64,000 nucleotides of DNA from DASUXA01 sp036378155 (GTDB lineage: Bacteria; Actinomycetota; Actinomycetes; Mycobacteriales; Micromonosporaceae). Under the pieces are notes generated by a model. That model did no database searches. It was not told the origin of the DNA and worked only from the letters and a program-made list of their open reading frames with translations. Made by a program: the position numbers and the translations under genes. The DNA is taken from assembly GCA_036378155.1 (NCBI GenBank), contig DASUXA010000097.1:56244-120243 (forward strand), in the 5' to 3' direction. Positions 24,490 through 32,201 of the stretch are shown one piece after another (positions within the stretch are counted from its first letter, which is position 1; each line of letters starts with the position of its first letter).

Positions 24490-25563
24490 GTGAGCGTCGC
24501 GCTGGTGACCGGGTCGGCTGGTCTGATCGGTTCCGAGGCGGTTCGGCACTTCGCCGGCCTCGGCCTTGACGTGGTCGGCATCGACAACGACATGCGCAGC
24601 AGGTTCTTCGGGCCGGAGGCGTCCACCGCGTGGAACGTGCAGCGCCTGAGCACGGAACTCGGCGGGCGGTACACGCACTTCGACGTGGACATCCGCGACC
24701 GGGACCGGCTCGCCGAGATCTTCCGCCGGTACGGCGGCGACATCGCGGTGGTCATCCATACCGCCGCGCAGCCGAGCCACGACTGGGCGGTGCGCGACCC
24801 GTACGCGGACTTCGACATCAACGCGGTCGGCACGCTCAACATGCTGCAGAACACGCGCGAGCACTGCATCGAGGCGCCGTTCATCTTCACGTCGACCAAC
24901 AAGGTGTACGGCGACCGGCCCAACTACCTGCCGCTGATCGAACAGGAGACGCGCTGGGAGATCGAGCCCGGTCACCCGTACGAGCAGGGCATCAAAGAGG
25001 ACATGCCGATCGACGCGTGCCTGCACTCGATCTTCGGCGCGTCGAAGGTCGCGGCGGACGTGATGGTGCAGGAGTACGGCCGGTACTTCGGGATGAAGAC
25101 GGTGTGCTTCCGGGGCGGCACACTGACCGGTCCGGCGCATTCCGCGACCGAGCTGCACGGGTTCCTGGCGTACCTGATGCGGTGCAACATGGAGCGCCGC
25201 ACGTACAAGATCTTCGGGTACAAGGGCAAGATGGTGCGCGACGCCATCCACAGCCATGACGTGGTCTCCGCGTTCGAGGCGTTCTTCCGCAACCCGCGCA
25301 GCGCCGCGGTGTACAACCTGGGCGGCGGGCGGCACTCGAACTGCTCGCACCTGGAGGCGTTCGCGCTCGCCGAGAAGATCACCGGCACCCCGATGGTCAC
25401 CGAGTACCACGAGGCCAACCGGATCGGCGACCACCAGTGGTGGATCGGCTCGAACGAGGCGTTCCAGCGCGACTATCCGGAGTGGCGTCAGGTGTACGAC
25501 GTTCCGATGATCCTCACCGAGATCTACGAGGCGAACGTCGACCGGTGGAAGCCGTCGGCATGA
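24490..25563 (+). CDS. NAD-dependent epimerase/dehydratase (CDP-paratose 2-epimerase-like)
   Basis: A 357-aa short-chain dehydrogenase/reductase of the extended type. The Rossmann motif TGSAGLIGSEAVRHF is at the N-terminus, with the catalytic FTSTNKVYGD region and the active-site Lys in FGASKVAADV. The full pattern (DNDMRSRFFGPEASTAWN, HTAAQPSHDWA, FRGGTLTGPAHS) matches proteins annotated as CDP-paratose/tyvelose 2-epimerases; the true sugar is unknown. GTG 24490 has GGAG 7 nt upstream and gives the usual N-terminus. Its stop overlaps the WecG-family start (ATGA), so the two form an operon probably making a surface glycan. Confidence 0.85.
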   Translation: MSVALVTGSAGLIGSEAVRHFAGLGLDVVGIDNDMRSRFFGPEASTAWNVQRLSTELGGRYTHFDVDIRDRDRLAEIFRRYGGDIAVVIHTAAQPSHDWAVRDPYADFDINAVGTLNMLQNTREHCIEAPFIFTSTNKVYGDRPNYLPLIEQETRWEIEPGHPYEQGIKEDMPIDACLHSIFGASKVAADVMVQEYGRYFGMKTVCFRGGTLTGPAHSATELHGFLAYLMRCNMERRTYKIFGYKGKMVRDAIHSHDVVSAFEAFFRNPRSAAVYNLGGGRHSNCSHLEAFALAEKITGTPMVTEYHEANRIGDHQWWIGSNEAFQRDYPEWRQVYDVPMILTEIYEANVDRWKPSA

Positions 25564-26354
25564 AGGGCAACGTGCTCGGCGTGCTGGTCGACGCCACCGA
25601 CTACGACGCGGCGACCGCGGCGGTCCTGGCGGCGGCGCGGGAGCGCCGCCCGTTCGCGCTCACCGCGCTGGCGGTACACGGTGTGATGACCGGGGTGCAG
25701 GATCGCGCGCACGGTGCCCGGCTGAACTCGTTCGACCTGGTCACGCCGGACGGGCAGCCGGTCCGCTGGGCGCTGAATGTGCTGCACGGGGCGGGGCTGA
25801 CCGACCGGGTGTACGGTCCGGAACTGACGCTGCGGGTGCTCGCCGGCGCAGCCGCCGAGGGGCTGCCGGTGTACCTGTACGGCTCGACGCAGGACACGCT
25901 CGACCGGCTGATCCCGGCGCTGCACGCGAAGTTCCCGGATCTGAAGATCGCCGGGGCGGAGCCGTCGAAGTTCCGGGCGGTACAGCCGGGCGAGGACGTC
26001 GAGATCGCCGAGCGGATCAGCGCGTCGGGCGCGCGGCTGGTGCTGGTCGGGCTCGGCTGCCCGCGTCAGGAGATCTTCGCGTACGCGATGCGCCCGCTGC
26101 TGGACATGCCGCTGCTCGCGGTCGGCGCGGCGTTCGACTACCACGCCGGACAGTTGCGCAAGCCGCCGCCGTGGATGCAGCGGTACGGGCTGGAGTGGCT
26201 GTGGCGGCTGGGTCTCGAACCGGGTCGGCTGTGGCGGCGGTACCTGCTGCTCAACCCGGCGTACCTGGCGCGACTCGGCGCGCAGAAGACCGGGCTGTGG
26301 CAGGCGACGCCTGCCGAACCGGCGACTGAACGCCCAGCCGTGTTCGCGGTCTGA
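25560..26354 (+). CDS. WecG/TagA/CpsF family glycosyltransferase
   Basis: A 264-aa GT26-family enzyme that transfers a sugar such as ManNAc to a lipid-linked acceptor in teichoic-acid-like or exopolysaccharide pathways. Family motifs include NSFDLVTPDGQPVRWALN, YGPELTLRVL, VYLYGSTQDTLDRL, LVLVGLGCPRQEIFAY and GAAFDYHAGQLRKPPPWMQR (the last two hallmark blocks). ATG 25560 overlaps the epimerase stop by 4 bp. The stop codon lies within a large terminator palindrome. Confidence 0.9.
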   Translation: MKGNVLGVLVDATDYDAATAAVLAAARERRPFALTALAVHGVMTGVQDRAHGARLNSFDLVTPDGQPVRWALNVLHGAGLTDRVYGPELTLRVLAGAAAEGLPVYLYGSTQDTLDRLIPALHAKFPDLKIAGAEPSKFRAVQPGEDVEIAERISASGARLVLVGLGCPRQEIFAYAMRPLLDMPLLAVGAAFDYHAGQLRKPPPWMQRYGLEWLWRLGLEPGRLWRRYLLLNPAYLARLGAQKTGLWQATPAEPATERPAVFAV

Positions 26355-26397
26355 TCGGGTGTGGGCGCGGGCGTCGCCCGCGCCCACACCCGATCAG
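26351..26397. terminator. Bidirectional terminator containing both convergent stop codons
   Basis: A perfect palindrome with 22-bp arms and a 3-nt loop (GTC). The arms begin CTGATCGGG and end CCCGATCAG, so the same sequence supplies the TGA of the rightward WecG gene (26352-26354) and the TGA of the leftward gene (26394-26396). Confidence 0.88.
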
Positions 26398-26690
26398 CGG
26401 AAGTCGTTGAGCCGCTCGTCGCGCCGGCGGAACGAGCCGCGTCGACGCATCGCGAGTTCCGCCGGTACCAGCATCAGCGCCAAAGGCGCGGCGACGTACC
26501 ACCGACCGAGCACGGTGTGACCGGCGATGTTGAGCGCGACGCCCAGCGCGTACAAGGCGATCAGCCAGTCGACGCGGCGTACCGCCCGGTTGCGCTGGTG
26601 GAACGCGTCGAGCAGCCCGAATGCGCCGATCGACATCGCCAGCAGGCCGATGCCGCTCAACAGCACGAACACCAACTCGCGATTCGTCAC
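26394..26690 (-). CDS. Small membrane protein, three helices
   Basis: A 98-aa protein of unknown function with three predicted membrane segments (LVFVLLSGIGLLAMSIGAFG, LIALYALGVALNIAGHTVL, VAAPLALMLVPAELAM) and an Arg-rich C-terminus. GTG 26690 follows GGAGG. Similar short proteins occur in Micromonosporaceae as far as I recall; no role is known. Confidence 0.75.
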   Translation of the reverse strand: MTNRELVFVLLSGIGLLAMSIGAFGLLDAFHQRNRAVRRVDWLIALYALGVALNIAGHTVLGRWYVAAPLALMLVPAELAMRRRGSFRRRDERLNDFR

Positions 26691-26867
26691 AGTACGCCTC
26701 CCCAGGTGTGGAACACCCGGAAAAGCCTAGGCGGCGCCCGGTCTGTCGCCTTCGGATGATCGGGCAGTTTCCCCTGATGGGGGCGGCGGCACCGTCGATC
26801 CGACGGCGCGGTCCAGGACAAATCGGATACGCGAGCGCGGGTATGCCTTTCGGCGCGCACACCTGTG

Positions 26868-26885
26868 GTGATGTACGTACATCAC
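26868..26885. repeat. Palindrome A, centred on TGTACGTACA
   Basis: The core GTGATGTACGTACATCAC is a perfect 18-bp palindrome, extended imperfectly to about 26860-26896. On the outer side it carries GCCTTTCGG (AAAGGCAT on the minus strand). It lies downstream of add, between that gene's terminator and the upstream region of the next gene. It resembles the larger palindrome at 40558-40605 in core, flank and position. Confidence 0.6.
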
Positions 26886-26939
26886 GAGGGTTGTGGGGCT
26901 TGGAGGGAACACCGTCGGTCCGCCGACCGATCCACCGGA

Positions 26940-26984
26940 CGCACCGACCAGGGACGCGCCGACCAGGGACGTGCCTGGTCGGCG
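26940..26984 (-). terminator. Terminator of add built on a 15-bp repeat
   Basis: Two direct 15-bp units (26940-26954 CGCACCGACCAGGGA and 26955-26969 CGCGCCGACCAGGGA) are followed by an inverted half unit. CGCCGACCAGG at 26957-26967 pairs with CCTGGTCGGCG at 26974-26984. The stem lies 10 nt past the add stop codon. Confidence 0.65.
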
Positions 26985-26994
26985 ACGGACCGAG

Positions 26995-27975
26995 CTAGTT
27001 CGACCGCTCCGCTGTCTCCGCGGCGAGCGCGGCGAGCCTGGCACGGGTGGCATCGTCACACAGCGCCCCGGCGAGACCCGCCGCGTACGCGTCGGCGGCA
27101 CCCACCCCGAGACGCTCGGCGACCTCGTACTCGACACCGAGGTCCGTGCCGAACATCGCCGGGTCGTCCGTGTTGATCGAGCACAGCGCGCCGGCCGCGC
27201 GCAGCGCCGGCAACGGGTGCCCGTCGAGGTCGGGTATCACCCCGGTGCGCACGTTCGAGGTCGGACAGACGTCCAGCACGATGCCCCGGTCTGCGATCTC
27301 GGCGAGCAGGTCGGGCGAGTCCACGGCTCGGATGCCGTGCCGCAGCCGTGCCGCGCCCAGGTCGAGCGCCTCGCGGATCGACTCGACGCCCGCCGTCTCG
27401 CCGGCATGGGGCACGAAGGCGAGACCGCCGTCGCGGGCGATGTCGACGGCTCGTCGGTACCGGGCGAGCGGGGCAGCCGGCTCGTAGCCGCCGACGCCGA
27501 GCCCGACCACGCCACGGTCGCGGTACCGTACGGCGACCCGTGCGCACTCCTCGGCGAGATCCGCCGGGCAGCCCCGGTAGAGGTCGGGGGTGAACCGAAC
27601 CGTCACGCCGTACCGTTCGGCTGCCTCGACAGCGCCTTCCGTATATCCGGTGAACATGTCATCCCAGGACACTCCGCGGATGACCCGCTCGGGCGGCGAG
27701 AAGATGCCTTCGACGTACACCGCGCCGAACCCGGCCGCCTCCGCCGCGTAGTCCACCACCACGCGGCGGAAGTCGTCGGCGGTACGCAGGCAGTTGGTGG
27801 TCAGGCTCCAGACGTCGATGAAGTGCCTGAAGTCGGTGAACTCATAGATCTCGGCGAGCCCGTCGACGGTGTCGGCGGGCAGCGTCTCGCCGTTCCGGCG
27901 CGCGATCTCCAGCAGTGTCGCGGGGCGGATCGTGCCTTCGAGGTGGACGTGCAGTTCGATCTTCGGCGCGGTCAC
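26995..27975 (-). CDS. add: Adenosine deaminase
   Basis: A 326-aa metal-dependent amidohydrolase that converts adenosine to inosine. Zn ligands are in ELHVHLEGT (HxH), His in FVPHAGE with catalytic Glu, His in RLRHGIRA, and Asp in SINTDDPAMF. GTG 27975 starts at the usual TAPKIELHVHLEG; six further codons are open upstream. The gene stands alone. Adenine or other adenosine-like substrates cannot be excluded from sequence alone. Confidence 0.92.
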   Translation of the reverse strand: MTAPKIELHVHLEGTIRPATLLEIARRNGETLPADTVDGLAEIYEFTDFRHFIDVWSLTTNCLRTADDFRRVVVDYAAEAAGFGAVYVEGIFSPPERVIRGVSWDDMFTGYTEGAVEAAERYGVTVRFTPDLYRGCPADLAEECARVAVRYRDRGVVGLGVGGYEPAAPLARYRRAVDIARDGGLAFVPHAGETAGVESIREALDLGAARLRHGIRAVDSPDLLAEIADRGIVLDVCPTSNVRTGVIPDLDGHPLPALRAAGALCSINTDDPAMFGTDLGVEYEVAERLGVGAADAYAAGLAGALCDDATRARLAALAAETAERSN

Positions 27976-28029
27976 CCGCACAGCCTCGCACACGGCGTGG
28001 TGCTGCGTGGGGTCGGTCGGCTGACGCGT

Positions 28030-28458
28030 TCAGCGTCGCGCCGGCTGCTGGTAGAGCAGGTCCAGAACGGCGCGGGCGGCGTCGAACCACCGGTTCAGCC
28101 ACTCCTGCGGCGGCACGGTGCCCTTCGGCGGGAGCTCCAGCAGGAGACCGCGCAGCAGCGGGTGGTCGGCGACCGGCGGCGCGGCGGTGTCCAGCCAACT
28201 GTCGCGCGAGTACATCGGTTCGGACAGCGTGCCCAGCGGGTTCAGCGACAGTGACGGTTCGCCGACCGGGTCCAGTGTGGACGGCGCGGGGGCGGTACCG
28301 CGAACGGTGTCCCCCGAATTGTCGCCGAGCGCCTCGCCGTCCCGCTGCCGGCCGCGGTACCCGAGCTGTCCGGCGAACCTGTCGTCGGTCGCGGTGGTAC
28401 CGGTACCGAGTTCCTCCGGGCTCATCTTCATGTCGCCTCGCCTACCTCGGTTGCTCAT
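28030..28458 (-). CDS. Hypothetical protein, 142 aa
   Basis: A soluble protein starting MSNRGRRGDMKMSPEELG, with an acidic/polar low-complexity middle and a conserved-looking C-terminal helix (PPQEWLNRWFDAARAVLDLLYQ). ATG 28458 has GGGAG upstream. I do not recognise the family. It lies downstream of the XRE/DUF397 pair, separated by a strong terminator, and upstream of add on the same strand. Confidence 0.6.
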   Translation of the reverse strand: MSNRGRRGDMKMSPEELGTGTTATDDRFAGQLGYRGRQRDGEALGDNSGDTVRGTAPAPSTLDPVGEPSLSLNPLGTLSEPMYSRDSWLDTAAPPVADHPLLRGLLLELPPKGTVPPQEWLNRWFDAARAVLDLLYQQPARR

Positions 28459-28690
28459 GCGTCACTCCCTGTCAACGCCAGCGCGCGTACCGGCCGGAAC
28501 TGCCGCTGCTCTCGCGGCGTGGTCCGGCGGGGACGCCGGAACCGCCAGGTACAACGACCCGGTTCGCATCCGGCGACGCCGTGGACGGCGACGGAAAGCG
28601 GCGCTTCAGAGGGCGACGACGCAAGCCCCGCCTCGGCCACGACGGACCGCCGTGCGCGTGGCAGGGACGCCCTGCCTCGGGCGGCGACGC

Positions 28691-28720
28691 GCGGCGGCGC
28701 CCGCATGCGGGCGCCGCCGC
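28691..28720 (-). terminator. Terminator after the DUF397 gene
   Basis: A perfect 30-bp palindrome made of GCGGCGGCGCCCGCA and its complement, 17 nt past the DUF397 stop. The rest of the 28459-28736 gap shows nothing coding; it holds the ribosome site of the downstream gene. Confidence 0.83.
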
Positions 28721-28736
28721 CACGACCGGTGACCGG

Positions 28737-28961
28737 TCAGGAATCGAACTCGCCGTCGCGGACCCCGGCGAGGAACGCGTCCCACTCCTGACCGGTGAAG
28801 ATGAGCGCCGGTCCCGTCGGGTCCTTCGAGTCGCGAACCGCCACACCTCCGTCGACGAATGCCACCTCGACACAGTTGTCGCAGTGCGGTCCGCTGTACG
28901 TGCTCTTGCGCCAGCGGAGCGCACTGAGGTCGACCCGCATCCCCTTGGTCGCGATCTCCAA
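28737..28961 (-). CDS. DUF397 protein (XRE partner)
   Basis: A 74-aa protein with the DUF397 pattern LRWRKSTYSGPHCDNCVEVA, GVAVRDSKDPTGPALIFTGQEWDAFLAGVRDGEFD. Such proteins pair with XRE/DUF5753 regulators and act on their DNA binding, as in Streptomyces WhiJ- and BldB-linked loci. The TTG at 28961 directly follows the XRE stop and has GGGAG 6 nt upstream; an ATG at 28940 is the alternative. Confidence 0.88.
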   Translation of the reverse strand: MEIATKGMRVDLSALRWRKSTYSGPHCDNCVEVAFVDGGVAVRDSKDPTGPALIFTGQEWDAFLAGVRDGEFDS

Positions 28962-29807
28962 CTACAACTCCCTTATCGACGCGGCGATGAAGGCGCGCGA
29001 CTCGTCCGGGTCGAGCGCCTTCTCGCGCAGGTGATCGAAGATGACGTCGTACCGCCGCAGCTCCTCGTCCTTGGTGAGGAACAGGCCGCCCGCGGCGTTC
29101 TCGGCGAACACCACGTCGGTGTCGCCGGCGTCGGCGTAGTGCAGGATGGCAAAGCCGCCTTCCATGCCGGCGTGCGCGCCGACGGCGAACGGCAGCACCT
29201 GGATGACGACGTTGGGCAGGTCAACGGCACCGAGCAGTCGCTCGAACTGCTCCCGCATCACCTCCCGACCGCCGACGAGGCGGCGGAACAGCGCTTCGTC
29301 GAGGATGACCGACAGCTTGACCGGATCGTGCTGGGTGAGCAGCGCCTGGCGGGCCATCCGCACGTTGACCCGCCGGTCGAGTTCCTCGTCGTCGATGTCG
29401 AGTCGGGCGCCGCCGATCATGGCTCGGGCGTACGCGGCGGTCTGCAGCAGCCCCGGTACCACCTGGACCTCGTACCCGCGGATGGTCTCGGCGGCTGCTT
29501 CGAGACCCACGTACGAGCCGGACAGCACCTCGCCGTACGGCTCCCACCAGCCTTTCTGTCGCGCCTGGCGAGCCAGGCTCATCAGCTCCTCGGCCTCGGC
29601 GTCGCCCACCTGGTACAGGTTGAGCAGCACCCGGACGTCCGCCAGCCCGACTCCGGAGTTGCCCGTCTCCATCCGCGAAATTTTGGACGCGGAGCAGCCG
29701 AGGTGTCGGGCGGCGACATGGATCGTCAGGCCGGCCCGCTGGCGCAGTCGGCGCAGTTCCTTGCCAAGTCGTCTGCTTTGGACGGTCGGGCTGTGGCGTG
29801 GCGTCAC
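28962..29807 (-). CDS. XRE-family regulator with DUF5753 (Scr1/WhiJ type)
   Basis: A 281-aa regulator. The N-terminal helix-turn-helix (RRLRQRAGLTIHVAARHLGC, SKISRMETGNSG) is followed by a DUF5753 domain (YEVQVVPGLLQTAAYARAM, VLPFAVGAHAGMEGGFAIL). It is encoded back to back with its DUF397 partner. A CTGCAACTTGCAG palindrome about 130 nt upstream is a candidate autoregulatory site. Confidence 0.92.
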   Translation of the reverse strand: MTPRHSPTVQSRRLGKELRRLRQRAGLTIHVAARHLGCSASKISRMETGNSGVGLADVRVLLNLYQVGDAEAEELMSLARQARQKGWWEPYGEVLSGSYVGLEAAAETIRGYEVQVVPGLLQTAAYARAMIGGARLDIDDEELDRRVNVRMARQALLTQHDPVKLSVILDEALFRRLVGGREVMREQFERLLGAVDLPNVVIQVLPFAVGAHAGMEGGFAILHYADAGDTDVVFAENAAGGLFLTKDEELRRYDVIFDHLREKALDPDESRAFIAASIREL

Positions 29808-30187
29808 TGACTACCTCAACGCACGTCCGTCCACCGAGGGGTCCGGTGGGGGGTGACACGTAGTCTGCCGGTCCACGGGCGGGCAGATCAAATCTGTTAC
29901 CGGCCTGCACGGGCTCTGACATCTTTCGTCTTTTTGCCGTCTGCAACTTGCAGGGACGCGACGTCAGATGCACGCTGTCCGTATCACGGTTCTCACTGAG
30001 CGTCCGGTCTTGAGGCGTCCGAGCCCGGCTGCGTGGTTTGAACCGTGACGTGCCGGGTATCTCATTCCTGGCTCGTGTCGCTTCGCGGCGCGACGCTCGT
30101 GCCGCTCCCCTCGGCGGTACCGGCCGTGCCGTACCAGCGGCACGGCACACCCCTCCTCACATGGCAACAACCCGAGTAGGAGGCCGA
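29808..30187. other. Divergent promoter region of the XRE gene, with CTGCAACTTGCAG
   Basis: No gene is seen in this 380-bp gap. The perfect inverted repeat CTGCAACTTGCAG (29942-29954) is the best operator candidate. A hairpin GCCGTGCCG/CGGCACGGC at 30123-30146 lies 40 nt upstream of the 73-aa gene and could be part of its leader. The tract around 29925-29940 is unusually T-rich for this genome (CTTTCGTCTTTTTG). Confidence 0.5.
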
Positions 30188-30409
30188 GTGACACCGCGAT
30201 CTGGTGACGTGCTGAGGGTGACTCGTGCGGCAAGCGTCCAGTTCACCGACCCGATGATCTTCCGGGTGATCCGGGTACACGACTGGCCCACCTACGACGG
30301 GTGGGCGTGGCTCGACGGGTACCAGCTCAACAGGGACGGCGAGGCGATCGAGCGTCGATCGATCTTCGTACAGGTCCGAGGGTTGCAGCCGGTAACAGTC
30401 CGTCGATAA
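30188..30409 (+). CDS. Conserved small protein, 73 aa
   Basis: The protein runs VTPRSGDVLRVTRAASVQF ... IRVHDWPTYDGWAWLDGYQ ... RRSIFVQVRGLQPV. GTG 30188 is chosen because AGGAGG lies 4 nt upstream; the frame is open to 30038. Short proteins of this pattern recur in Micromonosporaceae and relatives to my recollection. The function is unknown, and no membrane segment or known domain is visible. Confidence 0.75.
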   Translation: MTPRSGDVLRVTRAASVQFTDPMIFRVIRVHDWPTYDGWAWLDGYQLNRDGEAIERRSIFVQVRGLQPVTVRR

Positions 30410-30503
30410 GCGGGGTAGCGGTACACCGTCGCGCCTAGCATCGAATTGCGCACGGCTCATCCTTTTCGTGCGGCGACGACCCCGTTTGCCTGGGAGCGAC
30501 GCC

Positions 30504-31277
30504 ATGCATGTTGCCCCGGCGGCTACCGGTGTACCGCTACGCTCAGTGAACTTGCCGGCGACCCTGGTCGCGACCGCGCTCGCCGGCCTCGTCGCCGCTG
30601 TGATCACCTCGCTGATCGCCCCGAGCCTCGCGACCGGCGCGACCGAACAACACCGACAACCGAGCTACGACGCCCATGGCGCCGCCGTCGCGCGGCACGG
30701 GCACAAGCCACCGTGGCGTGACGGAGCCGCCTCGCGGCAGGCGCCGTTGCCGCCGGATGCGGACTCCTCGGATCCGGACGACCCGAGCGCGTCGGACGAC
30801 CCCAGCGCGACCGACGACCCGACCGCGTCGGACGACCCGAGCACCAGTGCCGACCCGACACCGTCCGGTACGCCGAGCGGTCGGCCTAGCCCCAGCACGA
30901 CCAACCGCCCGTCGACCGGTACCGCCGCCGCGCCGCGCGACACGACCGGCGCCTCGCCCCGGCACCGGTCCTCGACCCGCGCCCAGCCCCACCGCCTCGC
31001 CACGCGGCAGCCGCCCGCCGGCGGTACCGGCGGAGGCGTGGCGGACGATGTACGCGCTCCGCGCGGTACCCCCGTCCCCAGCGCCCAACCGACACCCCCG
31101 ACGCGCCCGAGCCCGCCCGCCGCAGCCGCCGCTTCCGCCCAGGCGGTACGGTCCGACGCCGGTACCGACGGCACGCTCACCGCGATGTCCCGGCCGCTGA
31201 TCCTGTCCGGGCTGCTCGGACTCCTCATTGCGACGACCGGTCTGGTACTGGTCTCCTGGCGACGACGCCAGTGGTAG
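30504..31277 (+). CDS. Stalk-like membrane protein with Asp/Pro/Ser repeats
   Basis: A 257-aa protein. An N-terminal hydrophobic segment (ATLVATALAGLVAAVITSLIA) is followed by about 150 residues of Asp/Ser/Pro/Thr-rich sequence, with repeats of DDPS(A/T)(S/T). A C-terminal hydrophobic helix and basic tail (ILSGLLGLLIATTGLVLVSWRRRQW split here as helix plus RRRQW) close it. The tail resembles a wall-sorting tail, but I see no LPxTG or LAxTG motif in front of it. ATG 30504 has GGGAG 8 nt upstream. Confidence 0.65.
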   Translation: MHVAPAATGVPLRSVNLPATLVATALAGLVAAVITSLIAPSLATGATEQHRQPSYDAHGAAVARHGHKPPWRDGAASRQAPLPPDADSSDPDDPSASDDPSATDDPTASDDPSTSADPTPSGTPSGRPSPSTTNRPSTGTAAAPRDTTGASPRHRSSTRAQPHRLATRQPPAGGTGGGVADDVRAPRGTPVPSAQPTPPTRPSPPAAAAASAQAVRSDAGTDGTLTAMSRPLILSGLLGLLIATTGLVLVSWRRRQW

Positions 31278-31294
31278 GCGTTCCTGGTCGCCCG

Positions 31295-32188
31295 TCAAGG
31301 ACCCTTGGACGTCACGCTCGTGCTCGGTCGCGGTGCGGGGCTCACGGTCGTCGGGCTCGGCGGCGGCGCCGGTGCGCTCGCCACGACCAGGGTGACCTGG
31401 CTACCCACCGGTACCTCCGCGCCCGCCGCCGGATTGGTCGCCAGCACCGTCCCAGCCGGCACCGACCCGTCCACACGCCGCTGGATCCGGTACCGCAGAC
31501 CCGCCTGGTCGAGCAGTGCGGCGGCGTCGTCGACCGGTACCCCGACGAGCGGAGGGATGACCACGGTCTGCGTCGTCGTCGGCGCCGAACTCGGCGTCAG
31601 CGACCGGGTCGGCGTCGGACTGGCGCTCGGCGACGCCGACGGGGTACCGGTCGGCGATGGCGGCGCGACCGGTCGGTCGCCCCGCAGCGCGAGCCATACC
31701 CCGATCGCGATCAACGCGAGCAGGACCAGGATGAGCAACCCGATCAGCACCGGCCACCAGCTACGACGGGGCGGCGGCGGCTCCTCCACCCATGACTCGG
31801 TCGCCACCGGTCGCGGCGGCGGTACCTCGGCACGAGCCGCCCACCGCGCCGTGTCGGGCGGCGGCAGCACATTCGTCGCGTCCGGCGGTGTGGGCGGCAG
31901 GACCGTGGTCGGCGCGCCGGACTCGCCGGCGACCTCGGGCTCCTCGTCGCGACCCGCCCAGGGATCGGCGGGTCGACCGGTGTCCTCCTCGTCCTCCGGG
32001 GTCCACTGCGCGGTGGCGTCGCCCGGCGTCCCGCCGGGTCCAGGCGCGGTACCGCCGCCCGGCGTCGTCCCGCCGGCGCGCGCGGCATCGTCGCCCGGCG
32101 TCACGTCGCCGGGCTGACCGTCGTCAGGCAGGTGCCGATCATCGACCACGTACCCAATCACACCACGCCCCCGCGACAGCGGCTTCAT
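31295..32188 (-). CDS. PASTA-domain membrane protein without kinase, 1
   Basis: A protein of up to 297 aa. An acidic/Pro-rich cytoplasmic part (about 140 residues) leads to one membrane helix (WWPVLIGLLILVLLALIAIG), then a Pro/Ser/Thr linker and a single PASTA domain (VIPPLVGVPVDDAAALLDQA ... NPAAGAEVPVGSQVTLVVA). The start is uncertain: ATG 32188 has no ribosome site, whereas GTG 32161 has GGGGG 6 nt upstream. It follows another PASTA gene by 13 nt, so the pair is likely one operon. It may bind muropeptides or lipid II, by analogy with kinase PASTA domains. Confidence 0.72.
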   Translation of the reverse strand: MKPLSRGRGVIGYVVDDRHLPDDGQPGDVTPGDDAARAGGTTPGGGTAPGPGGTPGDATAQWTPEDEEDTGRPADPWAGRDEEPEVAGESGAPTTVLPPTPPDATNVLPPPDTARWAARAEVPPPRPVATESWVEEPPPPRRSWWPVLIGLLILVLLALIAIGVWLALRGDRPVAPPSPTGTPSASPSASPTPTRSLTPSSAPTTTQTVVIPPLVGVPVDDAAALLDQAGLRYRIQRRVDGSVPAGTVLATNPAAGAEVPVGSQVTLVVASAPAPPPSPTTVSPAPRPSTSVTSKGP

Positions 32189-32201
32189 GGCGCGACGCGT
32201 G

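Noticed and set aside
28455..28706. Leftward 83-codon frame between DUF397 and the 142-aa gene
   Set aside because: Arg/Ala-rich composition without ribosome site, and it runs through a terminator palindrome.
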